Under the pieces are notes generated by a model. That model did not search any database, was not told the origin of the DNA, and saw only the letters and a list, made by a program, of their open reading frames with translations. Positions 42,752 through 51,301 of a stretch of 64,000 nt of DNA are shown one piece after another. Position numbers and translations under genes: made by a program. Source of the DNA: Streptomyces sp. CC208A (lineage in GTDB: Bacteria; Actinomycetota; Actinomycetes; Streptomycetales; Streptomycetaceae). The stretch lies in contig NZ_JASCXN010000001.1 in NCBI RefSeq assembly GCF_030010625.1, positions 372,001 to 436,000 on the forward strand, in the 5' to 3' direction. Every line of letters begins with the position of its first letter. The first letter of the stretch is position 1.

Positions 42752-43105
42752 ATGAATGACGGCCGGATCTTCCGCGAGGCGTGGATCGACGGCGTGAACA
42801 AGCACTATCCCGGCGAGCCCAAGCCTGGCTACGTCACGCCGTGGGACGAGACGCCCGCGTGGGAGCGCGAAGCCGCCGCCGCCGTGTACGGGCAGGTGCG
42901 CGACTTCATCGAGGTCAGCGGCGGGCATGCGGCCCGGCTCACCCGCGAGCAGAAGGGCCGCTTCGTCGCGATCTGCTGGACCGCCCAGATGTTCAGGCAC
43001 TTCGAGGACCCGAAGCCCGGGTATGTCGCCGACTGGTCCGACCTGCCGGCCTGGCAGCGGGAGACGGACGCGGACATCTTCGAGCGCATCGAAGGGACCG
43101 TCTGA
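42752..43105 (+). CDS. small W-rich protein with an internal duplication
   Basis: A 117-residue protein built of two similar halves: KPGYVTPWDETPAWEREAAAAVYGQVRDFIE (about 24-54) and KPGYVADWSDLPAWQRETDADIFERIE (about 88-114), joined by a helical segment (ARLTREQKGRFVAICWTAQM). It lies 16 nt after the XRE gene and has GAGAGGG as its ribosome-binding site, so it is co-transcribed with the regulator. No family is recognised. A role with the regulator or peptide is inferred from position only. Confidence 0.75.
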   Translation: MNDGRIFREAWIDGVNKHYPGEPKPGYVTPWDETPAWEREAAAAVYGQVRDFIEVSGGHAARLTREQKGRFVAICWTAQMFRHFEDPKPGYVADWSDLPAWQRETDADIFERIEGTV

Positions 43106-43118
43106 TCTCAGGGGCGAC

Positions 43119-43154
43119 GACATCCCCGTCCGGGTCGATCCGGGCGGGGATGTC
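43119..43154 (+). terminator. hairpin terminator after the XRE operon
   Basis: GACATCCCCGTCCGG and CCGGGCGGGGATGTC form a 15-bp stem (one G-U) around GTCGAT, followed by TTGTTA, 14 nt after the stop of the W-rich protein gene. Confidence 0.85.
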
Positions 43155-43261
43155 TTGTTACGTAGCCATCAAAGTAGCCACGGAAGCACCATCCCTGCAC
43201 GTTTATGCAGGTCATAGCGTTGCGTCTACAGTCCCCGCGATGGTGTAGGTCTCGGCGGTGA

Positions 43262-43657
43262 TCAGTGTCGCCAGTCGGTCTCGCCGCCCGGGCCTACCAG
43301 GACGGGATCGATTCCCGAGCCGGTGAGATTCCACGACTCGTAGTCGGGGTCCGGCTCGACGCCGAGCCGAGTGCCGTCGTCGAAGCCGAGTGACAGGGTT
43401 CCTCGCCCGGTGACCCCGATTTCGGTGACGACCCTGGCGAACAGGCCGAGAAGCGGCGCCAAGGACGGTCCGGTGCCCGGCGTCAGAAGGGCCTGGCGGC
43501 CCGAGGCGTCGGTGAGGGTGAACGGTGTCTCGATGACGAGCTCGCCATTGACGCGGACGCGGCCGTCCGGGGTCTGATCGGCGAAGGTGATCCGGGCCTG
43601 GTGGTCGAAGGCCAGGCGCGTGACACAAGCGCCGACCAGTTCCGCGGGTACTTTCAC
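43262..43657 (-). CDS. DUF6188-like hypothetical protein
   Basis: A 131-residue beta-rich protein: VPAELVGACVTRLAFDHQARITFAD, GELVIETPFTLTDASGRQALLTPG, LSLGFDDGTRLGVEPDPDYESWNLTGSGIDPVLVGPGGETDW. The ending ESWNLTGSG...LVGPGGE matches my memory of the DUF6188 family. GGGGGAG lies directly upstream of GTG 43657; the frame is open further upstream (up to 44320), so the start is tentative. No function is known. The 43160-43261 stretch before it is AT-richer and may hold promoters. Confidence 0.7.
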   Translation of the reverse strand: MKVPAELVGACVTRLAFDHQARITFADQTPDGRVRVNGELVIETPFTLTDASGRQALLTPGTGPSLAPLLGLFARVVTEIGVTGRGTLSLGFDDGTRLGVEPDPDYESWNLTGSGIDPVLVGPGGETDWRH

Positions 43658-43930
43658 CGCTCCCCCGCCGTAGTTCTGCCATATGCCGACGGAAAGTCGA
43701 CGACCGGCTCTCTTGAGCCTTGAGCAGTGTAGACAGGTCTTCGGTCGGCGCTTCCCGGCCGAGCGTCCTGTGAGGCCTGCCCGTTCAGTTCGGCGGCGAC
43801 ATCGTTCGACTCCTTCGGGTGGTTTCGCGTCCCGCGCGTCAAGGCGGACGGCGCATGACGGCAGCGGGTGCGAGCATGCACGCAGCGGGCCGGGAGGCGG
43901 CTCCGGATCGAGGACGGGAAGGCGCTCAGC

Positions 43931-44314
43931 ATGGGCATCCAGCCGTGGTCGTCGGTGAAGTACCAGGACAACAGTGCCGCTCCCAGCACCCGAGTGTCCG
44001 TGGTGATGGACCCCGTCCCGGCCGGAAAGCTGCTGATCGTCGAGCACCTGTCCGGTTACGCCGCCATCGGGCAGAACGACACCGTGGACGAGATCTGGGC
44101 CTCGGACGGCAACACGCAGCAGGCCCAGCTCCCCGTCCACTTCGCGTCGAGGCCGCTGAACTATGGTGGCGGCCTCGGGGTCGCACGCCGCCACCAATTC
44201 GGTTCTCCAGTACGTATGTACGTATCGGGCGGTGCCGCGGTCACCGTCAACGTCGACGCCAACACTGCGGGCTTCATCCTGGCCAAGGCCGTCGGTCGGC
44301 TCGTCGACCCCTGA
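43931..44314 (+). CDS. hypothetical protein
   Basis: A 127-residue protein starting MGIQPWSSVKYQDNSAAPSTRVSVVMDPVPAGKLLIVEHLSGYAAIGQND. The predicted structure is almost all beta strands (LLIVEHLSGYAAI, LPVHFASRP, GSPVRMYVSGGAAVTVNVDANTAGFILAKAVGRLV), with no signal peptide and no Cys. The frame is open from 43868, but the sequence before 43931 is basic and unlike the rest. GGGAAGG precedes the ATG by about 8 nt. The 43658-43930 stretch before it holds no other gene. Not recognised. Confidence 0.6.
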   Translation: MGIQPWSSVKYQDNSAAPSTRVSVVMDPVPAGKLLIVEHLSGYAAIGQNDTVDEIWASDGNTQQAQLPVHFASRPLNYGGGLGVARRHQFGSPVRMYVSGGAAVTVNVDANTAGFILAKAVGRLVDP

Positions 44315-44382
44315 CGCCACAGCCCCGGTGGGCTCGGCACCGCAGAGGGGCCGAGGAGGAGAAACCCACCGAGCCGTGCGGG

Positions 44383-45870
44383 TCAGCTCACGGGCGGGCT
44401 CCAGCCGGCTCCGGTCGCGACGTACAAGGCTCCCTGGCGCAGGTCGAGGCCGCGGGCGGCAGGGGGCGCTCCCGCCTGGACGAGCGGGCCGGGCCCCTGG
44501 AAGGCGTCGGTGCGCAGGCGGAAGGCGTCCGGCTCGGCGCAGTCGACGGTACGCAGTCGCCAGGGTTCTGAAGGGTTCTCGTCGGCGCGGGGCGGCAGGG
44601 CGAACTGAAGCTGCGCGGCGGCCGGACGCTCTGTCCGGTAGTCAGTGTGTGCCGCCGTCCAGGCGGCCATGACGAGGACTGCCTGCGTAGGCGCGCCGGA
44701 CACCTCGGTGCCGCGGGAGGGAGGCGTCCGTTCAGGAGCATCGGGGGCCCGGGGTGTCTCGATGATGTCCGGGCGGCCCGCGCGGCCCCTGAGCACCCCG
44801 GCGAACCAGCGGGTGAGGTCCGGGCCGCCGCGACCGGCCCACGCTCGGATCACGCCCCGGAAGGCCGTCTCTCGGCGGCGGGCGCCGTGCTGCGACCCGG
44901 CGGCCAGGATCGCTTCCCCCGCTCCTGCGAAGGCCCGGCACAGCTTGAGCACAGGGACGTGATCCGCGCGGGCGGCGTAACGCACCGAGCGGAGCTCCAC
45001 CATGGCATGGTGCAGAAGCGCGGCGGCAGCATACGCGTCGGAGCCCAGGTCTCCGCCCGGCGGCCGACGCGGGCGGCCCGACCGGCGGGTACGGGGAGGG
45101 ACGACCGCGTCCGCGCGCCGGCCGGCGGCCGACAGGTGCCATGAACGGTCGTCCAGGCGGTACTCGCCACCGGCGGCGCGGAGCCGGCCGCCAGGGCCCA
45201 GGGCGATCCCGGTCTCCCGCGCTCCGGCGTCCAAGACCAGCCCCCGCGTGTCGGACAGGTTGAAGACGACGTCGGTGACGTCGTCCAGCCATACGTCCAG
45301 CAGGGCGGGCGGCGCGGACTCGTCGACGGCGAACCTGCGGTCAACTGCCACCTGAAGGAAAGCGGTCAGGCGGGTACCTGCACGCTCCACCCGCAAGTGA
45401 CGGACGGACCCCGTCGCCAGATCGTAGTCGGGGACCAGCTCCTCCACGTTCCGGCGCGCAAGTCGGCATTGCGGTGCCATGACGTGTCCGCGGTAGTCAC
45501 GGCCCGGTGTGGACGGTACGGGTGGTGGCAGGAGCGGTTCGATGTCGTACCCGGCCACCGCGGCCTGCTCGGTCATCCACGCGCGCCGCCGCTCACCGAG
45601 ACCGGCCATCCACTCCAGTACGGTCATCGCCCGCCGCTCGCGTTCACCGGCCCTGGAGGTGCTCGCCGCCCAGAACAGCGGAAACAGGTTGTTGTCCCAC
45701 ACGTCCGCTGCCGCGCGAATGGCTTCCCGGTCGAACAGGCGCACGTCTGCGGCGGCCTCCGCCATCTGCTCCACCGAACGGTCCAGCAACGCCGCCAGCA
45801 CGGACATGGCCGACGCACGACGTATGGGCGAGCGCGGTGCGTCAGGCGGCGGAGGGGCAGGGGTGATCAC
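44383..45870 (-). CDS. large hypothetical protein of unknown family
   Basis: About 495 residues from GTG 45870 (VITPAPPPPDAPRSPIRRASA). The N-terminal ~110 residues are helical (LAALLDRSVEQMAEAAADVRLFDREAIRAAADVWD...); the middle is mixed alpha/beta (LTAFLQVAVDRRFAVDESAPPALLDVWLDDVTDVVFNL, IALGPGGRLRAAGGEYRL), then HAMVELRSVRYAARADHVPVLKLCRAFAGAGEAILAAGSQHGARR. No known motif is seen. It lacks a Shine-Dalgarno sequence; GATCACGTCGTGATC overlaps the proposed start, so leaderless translation or a later ATG (e.g. 45807, MSVLAALLDRSVE) is possible. Confidence 0.6.
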   Translation of the reverse strand: MITPAPPPPDAPRSPIRRASAMSVLAALLDRSVEQMAEAAADVRLFDREAIRAAADVWDNNLFPLFWAASTSRAGERERRAMTVLEWMAGLGERRRAWMTEQAAVAGYDIEPLLPPPVPSTPGRDYRGHVMAPQCRLARRNVEELVPDYDLATGSVRHLRVERAGTRLTAFLQVAVDRRFAVDESAPPALLDVWLDDVTDVVFNLSDTRGLVLDAGARETGIALGPGGRLRAAGGEYRLDDRSWHLSAAGRRADAVVPPRTRRSGRPRRPPGGDLGSDAYAAAALLHHAMVELRSVRYAARADHVPVLKLCRAFAGAGEAILAAGSQHGARRRETAFRGVIRAWAGRGGPDLTRWFAGVLRGRAGRPDIIETPRAPDAPERTPPSRGTEVSGAPTQAVLVMAAWTAAHTDYRTERPAAAQLQFALPPRADENPSEPWRLRTVDCAEPDAFRLRTDAFQGPGPLVQAGAPPAARGLDLRQGALYVATGAGWSPPVS

Positions 45871-45985
45871 GTCGTGATCGTCGCACGCCCCTGGACGTGT
45901 CCGGGAAAAGCACCAGGGAAACCGCCCTCCGGCCCGTCGGCTGCCGGGGCCGGCCACTCGGCGGTGCGGGGACACCGCTCCGGCG

Positions 45986-47485
45986 TCAGGCCGTCGGCGG
46001 CGGGGTGGCGGCGGTGTTCAGGCAGTGGTCGAGGAGGTCGTGCATGCGGGGGACGGGGAGGGACGGGTTGGCCGCGGCGCCCTCTGCGGTGCGGGGGTCG
46101 ACGAGGAGGACTTCCAGTGCCTGCGGTGTCAGGCACGGGTTGGCGGCGGCTGCCCGGCGCACCGACTCGTCGGGGTCGTCCAGCGGAGGGTCGGGCAGGG
46201 CGGGATCGGCTGCGGCCAGGGCGCGCACCTGCGGATCCGAGTGGCCGATGAGGTGGGCCGTGCCGGTGCGGGGGAACGCGGGCAGGGTCAGCAGGTGCGG
46301 ACGGTGGGCCGGGCGGGTGACGAAGACGTTCAGGAGGAGGCGCGGCGGAGCCAGCGGGTGGTGGCAGGCCAGCCGGATCCGTACCTCCTCGTCGTCGTCC
46401 TGCGCGAGTGCTGCGACGAGTTCCGCGGGCAGGCGGGGCCAGCTCGCCGCGACCCGGCGGAGTACCGGTTCCCCGGACACCGCGCAGGCGGCGAACCAGT
46501 CGGGTGACGGCTCGACGGCGGGCTCGGTGATCGGGCAGGTGCAGTCCGGACCGTGATCGACGGCCCTCTCGATCATCTCGTACTCGACCCAGGTGCGGAG
46601 GAAGGGGTGGAGGCGTGCGCGCATCCGCACGTCGTCGTCCGGGTCCTTCCTCAACTCCGCGACCAGGTCCGGCCCCAGGTCGGGCCGGACGGCGGCCACC
46701 GCGCGGACCTTCGCCTCGGGGTGGCGGGCGAGCCGGGCGACGGCGAAGGCCGGGGCGTGGCGGTTCCGGGCCAGGGTCAGGAGGTACGGCGTGTCGTCCG
46801 TGAAGCACCGCTCGATGAGCGCGGGGGACAGGGCGCACATGCCGAACACGAAGACGCCGCCGCGCGAGAAGGACGGCAGCTTGGCCTCCACCCGTTCCGG
46901 GTCCAGCACCCAGCTCCCGGCCTGCGCCGCTTCGCGGACCGCGGGGTCCGGATCGTCGAGCAGCCTCTCCCGCTGCGCCGGGGTGAGCGAGTGCCAGTCC
47001 CAGGTGGCCCGTCTCCGGAGTTCGGGGTGCTCACGGTCGGCCAGGGAACGGTGGAAGGACAGCGGGATCTGTCGGGAGGAACAGAGTTTCCCGATGATCT
47101 CGCCCGCGTCGAGCCTGCCGTCCTCGCCCCCGTCCTGAGCGGTCAGGAGGGTGACGAGGACGTCGTCCGGCAGCGGCCGGATCCATCGGGGACTGACGCT
47201 GAGGCCACGGGCGAGCGACGCGCGAACGAGCCCCGACGGGTCCGTCGCCAAGGGGGCGAGTCGCGCCGGGTCGACGTGCAGGTTGCGGGCGAGCGCGCGG
47301 CGGATCTCCCGGGCCGGGTGCTGGAGGGCCTCGTCGACGACGGCGTCGGGCAGGTGACGGCCCTCGCACATCAGCGGTCCGGCCTCACCGGCCGCCCGGT
47401 CCACCAGGCGTATCAGTACGCCGGAGGGCGCCGCCCGGTTGAAGGCGATGCCGCGCAGCCACGGTTCACGCAGGGAGTCGAGCAC
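45986..47485 (-). CDS. leucine-rich-repeat-variant (LRV/HEAT-like) repeat protein
   Basis: A 499-residue helical-repeat protein. Many copies of an about 24-residue unit with the LRV pattern are visible, for example ALQHPAREIRRALARNLHVDPARLAPLATDPSGLVRASLARG, LLDDPDPAVREAAQAG, ARHPEAKVRAVAAVRPDLGPDLVAELRKDPDDDVRMRARLHP and AQDDDEEVRIRLACHHPLAPPRLL. A short Cys pair is present (CTCP). GTG 47485. Such solenoids are protein-binding scaffolds. Its C-terminal end is duplicated as a fragment at 35703-35789, and its gene lies next to the rnpB terminator. Confidence 0.85.
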   Translation of the reverse strand: MLDSLREPWLRGIAFNRAAPSGVLIRLVDRAAGEAGPLMCEGRHLPDAVVDEALQHPAREIRRALARNLHVDPARLAPLATDPSGLVRASLARGLSVSPRWIRPLPDDVLVTLLTAQDGGEDGRLDAGEIIGKLCSSRQIPLSFHRSLADREHPELRRRATWDWHSLTPAQRERLLDDPDPAVREAAQAGSWVLDPERVEAKLPSFSRGGVFVFGMCALSPALIERCFTDDTPYLLTLARNRHAPAFAVARLARHPEAKVRAVAAVRPDLGPDLVAELRKDPDDDVRMRARLHPFLRTWVEYEMIERAVDHGPDCTCPITEPAVEPSPDWFAACAVSGEPVLRRVAASWPRLPAELVAALAQDDDEEVRIRLACHHPLAPPRLLLNVFVTRPAHRPHLLTLPAFPRTGTAHLIGHSDPQVRALAAADPALPDPPLDDPDESVRRAAAANPCLTPQALEVLLVDPRTAEGAAANPSLPVPRMHDLLDHCLNTAATPPPTA

Positions 47486-47599
47486 CGCCTCATCCTGTCA
47501 CCGCGGCTCCTGGACCGGCAGACCTGGGAAGCCTGAGGCGCCGCGACGGCCCCGGTACGGTCTCCGACCCGGGAGGCGAGGGCCCACCATTACACGAAG

Positions 47600-47637
47600 A
47601 AGGCCACTGACCCGCGGTTTCGCTGGTCAGAAGCCTT
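47600..47637 (-). terminator. rnpB: rnpB terminator
   Basis: On the minus strand, AAGGC..CTGACC pairs with GGTCAG..GCCTT around AGCGAAACCGCG just after the RNase P RNA 3' end. Diverged copies of this hairpin form the inverted repeat at 36.9-37.05 kb. Confidence 0.75.
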
Positions 47638-47642
47638 GAGGT

Positions 47643-48049
47643 GGCAGACGAGTCGGGCTGTACGCCGGGTTCTGTGCCCCGGGACCTCGCGGTCGTCGGG
47701 GTGACGGCCATCCATCTAGGGCCGGCGTTGCCGTCGGCCTCGTGCGGTCTACCCGCGAACTCGGGCGAGCAGCCCTCGGTCGTTCGCGCAGGGACACCGG
47801 GGTGTCCCCTCTTGACCTTGCTCCGGGTGGGGTTTACCTAGCCGCCTGAGTCGCCTCAGGCGCTGGTGGTCTCTTACACCACCGTTTCACCCTTACCGTG
47901 GGCCGAGGCCCCCGGCGGTCTGTTTTCTGTGGCACTGTCCCGCGGGTCACCCCGGGTGGCCGTTAGCCACCACCCTGCTCTGTGGAGCCCGGACGTTCCT
48001 CGGGGAGATCCGGGGATCTCCACGCGGCCGTCCGCCCGGCTCGTCTGCC
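47643..48049 (-). ncRNA. rnpB: RNase P RNA (bacterial type A)
   Basis: About 407 nt. The 5' GGCAGACGAGCCGGGC pairs with the 3' GCCCGACTCGTCTGCC as helix P1. Conserved core elements are visible on the minus strand: GAGGAACGTCCGGGCTCCACAGAGCAGGGTG (CR-I), GGTAAGGGTGAAACGGTGGTGTAAGAG (CR-II/III region), AGAGGGGACACCCC and GATGGATGGCCGTCACC, then CACAGAACCCGGCGTACAGCC (CR-V, with the ACAGAA-type loop). It is the catalytic RNA of tRNA 5' processing. Transcription runs leftward into the terminator at 47600-47637. Confidence 0.95.
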
Positions 48050-48120
48050 GTGCCGACCATGCTACCCGCCTGATCGACACCGCTTGACCTTGTCGCAGCG
48101 TCAGGGTTTCTCATGAGGGT

Positions 48121-48876
48121 ATGCGGATCGGAGAACTCGCCGCGCTCGTCGGGGTCACGCCCCGGGCCGTGCGGCACTACCACCGGCTGGGGCTGCTGCC
48201 CGAGCCCGCGCGGCTGGCCAATGGTTACCGGGAGTACGGCATCCGGGACGCGGTGCTGCTCGCCCGGGTGCGGCGCCTTGCCGAGCTGGGGCTCGGGCTC
48301 GACGAGGTGCGGGACGTGCTCGCCGACGACGAGGGACGGGAGCTGGTGGAGGTGCTTGAGGAGCTGGACGCGGATCTCGCGCGTCAGGAGGCCGTGATCC
48401 GGGAGCGGCGGGCGCGGCTCGCCGGGCTGCTCGACGACGCGCGGGGCGGGCGGCTCACCGCCGAGGGGCCGGTGTCGCCGGAGCTGGCCGCGCTGCTCGC
48501 GGGGGTCGGGGAGCTGCCGGACTCGCCGATGGCCGTGAAGGACCGGGAGGTCCTCGCGCTGCTCGACACCGTCGTGCCCGAGGAGGAGCGGGCCCGGCTG
48601 ATGGGGCTGATGCACGAGGTCTCCGGGAGCGCGGGGCAGGTGTACGGGCTTCTCGACGCGCTCGCCGGTGCCGAAGTCGATGATCCTCGGGTCGAGGAGG
48701 CCGCTCGGGTGCTCGCCGGGGTGCTGCCGGACGGGATCGGGCGGTTCGAGCTGCCCGAGGAGGGGGCCGGCGGGCTCGCCGACGTCTTCTTCGCCGATCT
48801 CGCGCCCGCTCAGGCCGCCGCCGTGCGGCGGGCGCTCCGCCTCGTCCAGGAGCGGGACCGCCGTGGCCGGGCGTGA
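48121..48876 (+). CDS. MerR family transcriptional regulator
   Basis: A 251-residue regulator. The N-terminus is a MerR winged helix-turn-helix: MRIGELAALVGVTPRAVRHYHRLGLLPEPARLANGYREY, with GIRDAVLLARVRRLAELGLGLDEVRDVL completing the DNA-binding unit and a helical dimerisation segment. The ~140-residue C-terminal helical domain (MAVKDREVLALLDTVVPEEERARLMGLMHEV...) is a TipAS-unlike effector region common in Streptomyces. It overlaps the following membrane-protein gene by 14 nt, so that protein probably belongs to its regulon. Confidence 0.9.
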   Translation: MRIGELAALVGVTPRAVRHYHRLGLLPEPARLANGYREYGIRDAVLLARVRRLAELGLGLDEVRDVLADDEGRELVEVLEELDADLARQEAVIRERRARLAGLLDDARGGRLTAEGPVSPELAALLAGVGELPDSPMAVKDREVLALLDTVVPEEERARLMGLMHEVSGSAGQVYGLLDALAGAEVDDPRVEEAARVLAGVLPDGIGRFELPEEGAGGLADVFFADLAPAQAAAVRRALRLVQERDRRGRA

Positions 48877-49690
48877 GCGGGGGGTCGTGCTGCGGGGGCT
48901 GCGGGCGGTCGCGTACGCCGCGCTTCCCGCCGAGGTGGTGCTGCTTGTGCTGCTGGTCGGCGGGGTGCCGGTACCAGGGGTCGTGCTCGCGGGCGGGGAA
49001 GTCGTCGTGGGCGTGCTGCTCGTCGTCGAGGGGGGTGTGTGGCTGCGGCTGCGGCGGCGGGGGTTCACGCGGCGGGAGGCGTTGGCGGAGCTCGTACCGG
49101 AGCGGGTGCTGCGGCTGGTCTCGCACGAGCTGAGGCTGATGGCGGCCCTCGGACGGTGGGCGGCTCGGCGGCCGCACGGGACCGCGGGGGCGGAAGGGGT
49201 GTTCCCGCACGCGCGGGAGCAGGCCGCCCTCATGTACGGGTTCGCGTTCGTCTGTCTCGTCGAGACCGTCGGCATGTCGTGGCTCCTGGCCGGATGGCCC
49301 GTCGTGCACGCCGTCGTCCTCGTCCTCGACGTCTACACGGTCCTCTTCGTCCTCGGGCTGCACGCGGCCTCCGTCACCCGGCCGCACGTGCTCGCCGGCG
49401 GCCGGCTGCGGGTCCGGCAGGCCGCCCACGTGGACGTGGCCGTCCCGCTGGACCAGATCGCGGCCGTCCGCCGCGAGAACGTCTTCACCCACGAGAAGCG
49501 GGACGGGGAGCTGAACCTGGCCGTCGGGTCGCGGACCTCCGTCACGCTGGAGCTGTCCGAGCCGGTGGACGTCGTCCGGCTCCTCGGCGGGGTGCGGGCC
49601 GTGTCCGTCATCCGGCTGCACGCCGACGATCCCACGGCGTTGTACGAGGCCGTGCGCGGAGCCGTGTCCGAGGGCGTCACGCCGGGGTGA
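48863..49690 (+). CDS. integral membrane protein co-encoded with MerR regulator
   Basis: A 275-residue protein with about four membrane segments: AALPAEVVLLVLLVGGVPVPG, VVLAGGEVVVGVLLVVEGGVWL, ALMYGFAFVCLVETVGMSWLL and VVHAVVLVLDVYTVLFVLGLHA, then a cytoplasmic beta-rich tail (LRVRQAAHVDVAVPLDQIAAVRREN...GSRTSVTLELSEPVDVVRLL) resembling a bPH-type domain. GTG 48863 has AGGAG at 9-nt spacing and lies inside the MerR coding end, implying coupling. Function is unknown. Confidence 0.8.
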   Translation: MAGRERGVVLRGLRAVAYAALPAEVVLLVLLVGGVPVPGVVLAGGEVVVGVLLVVEGGVWLRLRRRGFTRREALAELVPERVLRLVSHELRLMAALGRWAARRPHGTAGAEGVFPHAREQAALMYGFAFVCLVETVGMSWLLAGWPVVHAVVLVLDVYTVLFVLGLHAASVTRPHVLAGGRLRVRQAAHVDVAVPLDQIAAVRRENVFTHEKRDGELNLAVGSRTSVTLELSEPVDVVRLLGGVRAVSVIRLHADDPTALYEAVRGAVSEGVTPG

Positions 49691-51125
49691 ACAGGACCTT
49701 CGCCCTTCCCGGGGCCGCCTCCGCGAGCCTGACCCGCAGCCACTCGCCCAGCGGCAGCGGGGCCGTACCGCCGGAGACCCGGCCGACCACCGCAGGGGCG
49801 TCGAGGTGGACGGTGCCGACCGACGGTTCGCGCTCCTTGACGTCGATCACGTACGCGTCGAAGAGCTCGCCGATCCGGCCGCTGAGCAGCGCCGCCTCGA
49901 CGATGTCGACGGACTCGCGCTCGACCGCGGACGCGCGGCGCGCGCCGGTGGCCATGGTGGCGGGCAGGTCGGGCAGCGCGGCCCGCACCCACGGGGGCGG
50001 CTCGTTCCCGGCGACCGCCGCCACGCACAGCTCGGAGGCGTACCGGTCGACGAGCCGGCGCAGCGGGGCCGTGCAGTGGGTGTACTCGTCGGCGACGGCC
50101 GCGTGCACGGCCGGGTCGGGCAGCTGCCCGTCGGTGAAGACGGTGTAGCCGGCGCCGCGCAGCAGGGTGGTGCACTCCTGGAGGAAGGCGGCCTGGCGGG
50201 GGTCGGTGGGGTCGGCGTGCCGGACCACCTCCGCGTACGACACGTGGTGCGGCCAGTCGACGCCGAGCGCCTCGGCGGTGCGGCGCAGCCGGGCGACGGC
50301 CCCGTCGGGGGCGACCGGCAGGGTGCGCAGGATGCCGGTCCCGGCGGCGGTCATGAGGTCGGCGGCGGCCATGCCGGTGAGGAGGGAGATCTGCGCGTTC
50401 CAGCTCTCGGCGGGGAGCGGCGCCCGGTAGGCGAGCGAGTAGGTGCGGTCCCCGGGGACCTCGACGATCTCCTGTTCGGGGACGGCGAGGGAGATCCCGC
50501 CGCGTTCGGCCTCCCGCTCCTCGCGGAGCCGGCCGATGTCGCGGAGGAGGGCGAGGGGTTCCTCGGCGGTGCCGGAGTCGATGAGCCGCTGGGCGGTCGC
50601 GTAGTCGAGCCTGGCGCGGCTGCGGACCAGGGCCCGGCGCACGTCGGTGGCGACCCTGCGTCCCTCGGCGTCGAGGTCGATCCGCCAGAGGAGCGCGGGG
50701 CGGGGCTCGCCGGGCAGCAGGCTGGCGGCGCCCTCGGAGAGGACCGGCGGGTGGAGGGGGACCCTGCCGTCGGGGAAGTAGAGGGTGAGGACCCGCCGGT
50801 GGGCCTCGGCGTCGAGCGCCCCGCCGGGCGCGACGAAGGCGGCGACGTCGGCGATGGCGTAGTGGACGCGGTAGCCGCCGTCGGCCCGCCGGGCCAGGTG
50901 CATGGCCTGGTCGAGGTCGGTGGAGGTGGGCGGATCGATGGTGAGGAACGGCAGGTCGGTGGCGTCCTGCGCCGGGAGGCGCGGGTTCTTCGCGACGGCC
51001 TCGGCCTCGGCGAGCACGGCGGGCGGAAAGCCCTCGGGAACCGCGAGCTCGGTACGGAGTGCGCGCAGGGCGGCCCGCAGCGGAGCCTCGGCTGCGCCGG
51101 TCACGTGGATGTGGCGGCGGGGCAT
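49677..51125 (-). CDS. RNB-domain ribonuclease (RNase II/R family)
   Basis: A 482-residue protein with the RNB catalytic core: DLPFLTIDPPTSTDLDQAMHLARRADGGYRVHYAIADVAAFV near residue 60 (metal-binding Asp in DxxxxxDxD), HPPVLSEGAASLLPGEPRPALLW, and DEYTHCTAPLRRLVDRY near 360. The C-terminus (APLPLGEWLRVRLAEAAPGRAKVLF) may replace the S1 domain. It lacks the usual N-terminal cold-shock domains, as is typical of this shorter actinobacterial type. It hydrolyses RNA 3'-5' in the cytoplasm by family inference. ATG 51125. Its end overlaps the membrane-protein gene convergently. Confidence 0.9.
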   Translation of the reverse strand: MPRRHIHVTGAAEAPLRAALRALRTELAVPEGFPPAVLAEAEAVAKNPRLPAQDATDLPFLTIDPPTSTDLDQAMHLARRADGGYRVHYAIADVAAFVAPGGALDAEAHRRVLTLYFPDGRVPLHPPVLSEGAASLLPGEPRPALLWRIDLDAEGRRVATDVRRALVRSRARLDYATAQRLIDSGTAEEPLALLRDIGRLREEREAERGGISLAVPEQEIVEVPGDRTYSLAYRAPLPAESWNAQISLLTGMAAADLMTAAGTGILRTLPVAPDGAVARLRRTAEALGVDWPHHVSYAEVVRHADPTDPRQAAFLQECTTLLRGAGYTVFTDGQLPDPAVHAAVADEYTHCTAPLRRLVDRYASELCVAAVAGNEPPPWVRAALPDLPATMATGARRASAVERESVDIVEAALLSGRIGELFDAYVIDVKEREPSVGTVHLDAPAVVGRVSGGTAPLPLGEWLRVRLAEAAPGRAKVLFTPA

Positions 51126-51150
51126 GCAACCGAGCGTAGGACGGGGGGCG

Positions 51151-51260
51151 TGGGGTGGCATGTCGTGGGGGCGGGGTGGCATGTCACGGAGGTGGGGGGT
51201 GGCATGCCGTGGGGCGGAGGCATGTCGGGGGGGCGGGCACCTCGTACGCTGGCATGCCGG
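51151..51260. repeat. imperfect tandem GGCATG(T/C)C repeats
   Basis: GGCATGTC/GGCATGCC with G-rich spacers occurs at about 51157, 51178, 51201, 51219 and 51251 (spacing 18-32), with a further GGCATGC at 51121. The unit is roughly GGGGTGGCATGTCGTGGGG. It lies between the divergent RNB and YaaA starts; it may be a multi-copy regulatory site or a minisatellite. Confidence 0.6.
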
Positions 51261-51301
51261 GGCCGCACCCCCGTTTCTGGTCCGTACGAAGGAGAACCAC
51301 C

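Noticed and set aside
36891..47640. Intact integrative element
   Set aside because: No integrase, excisionase, relaxase or transfer gene is visible, so it can only be called an island or remnant with att-like ends.
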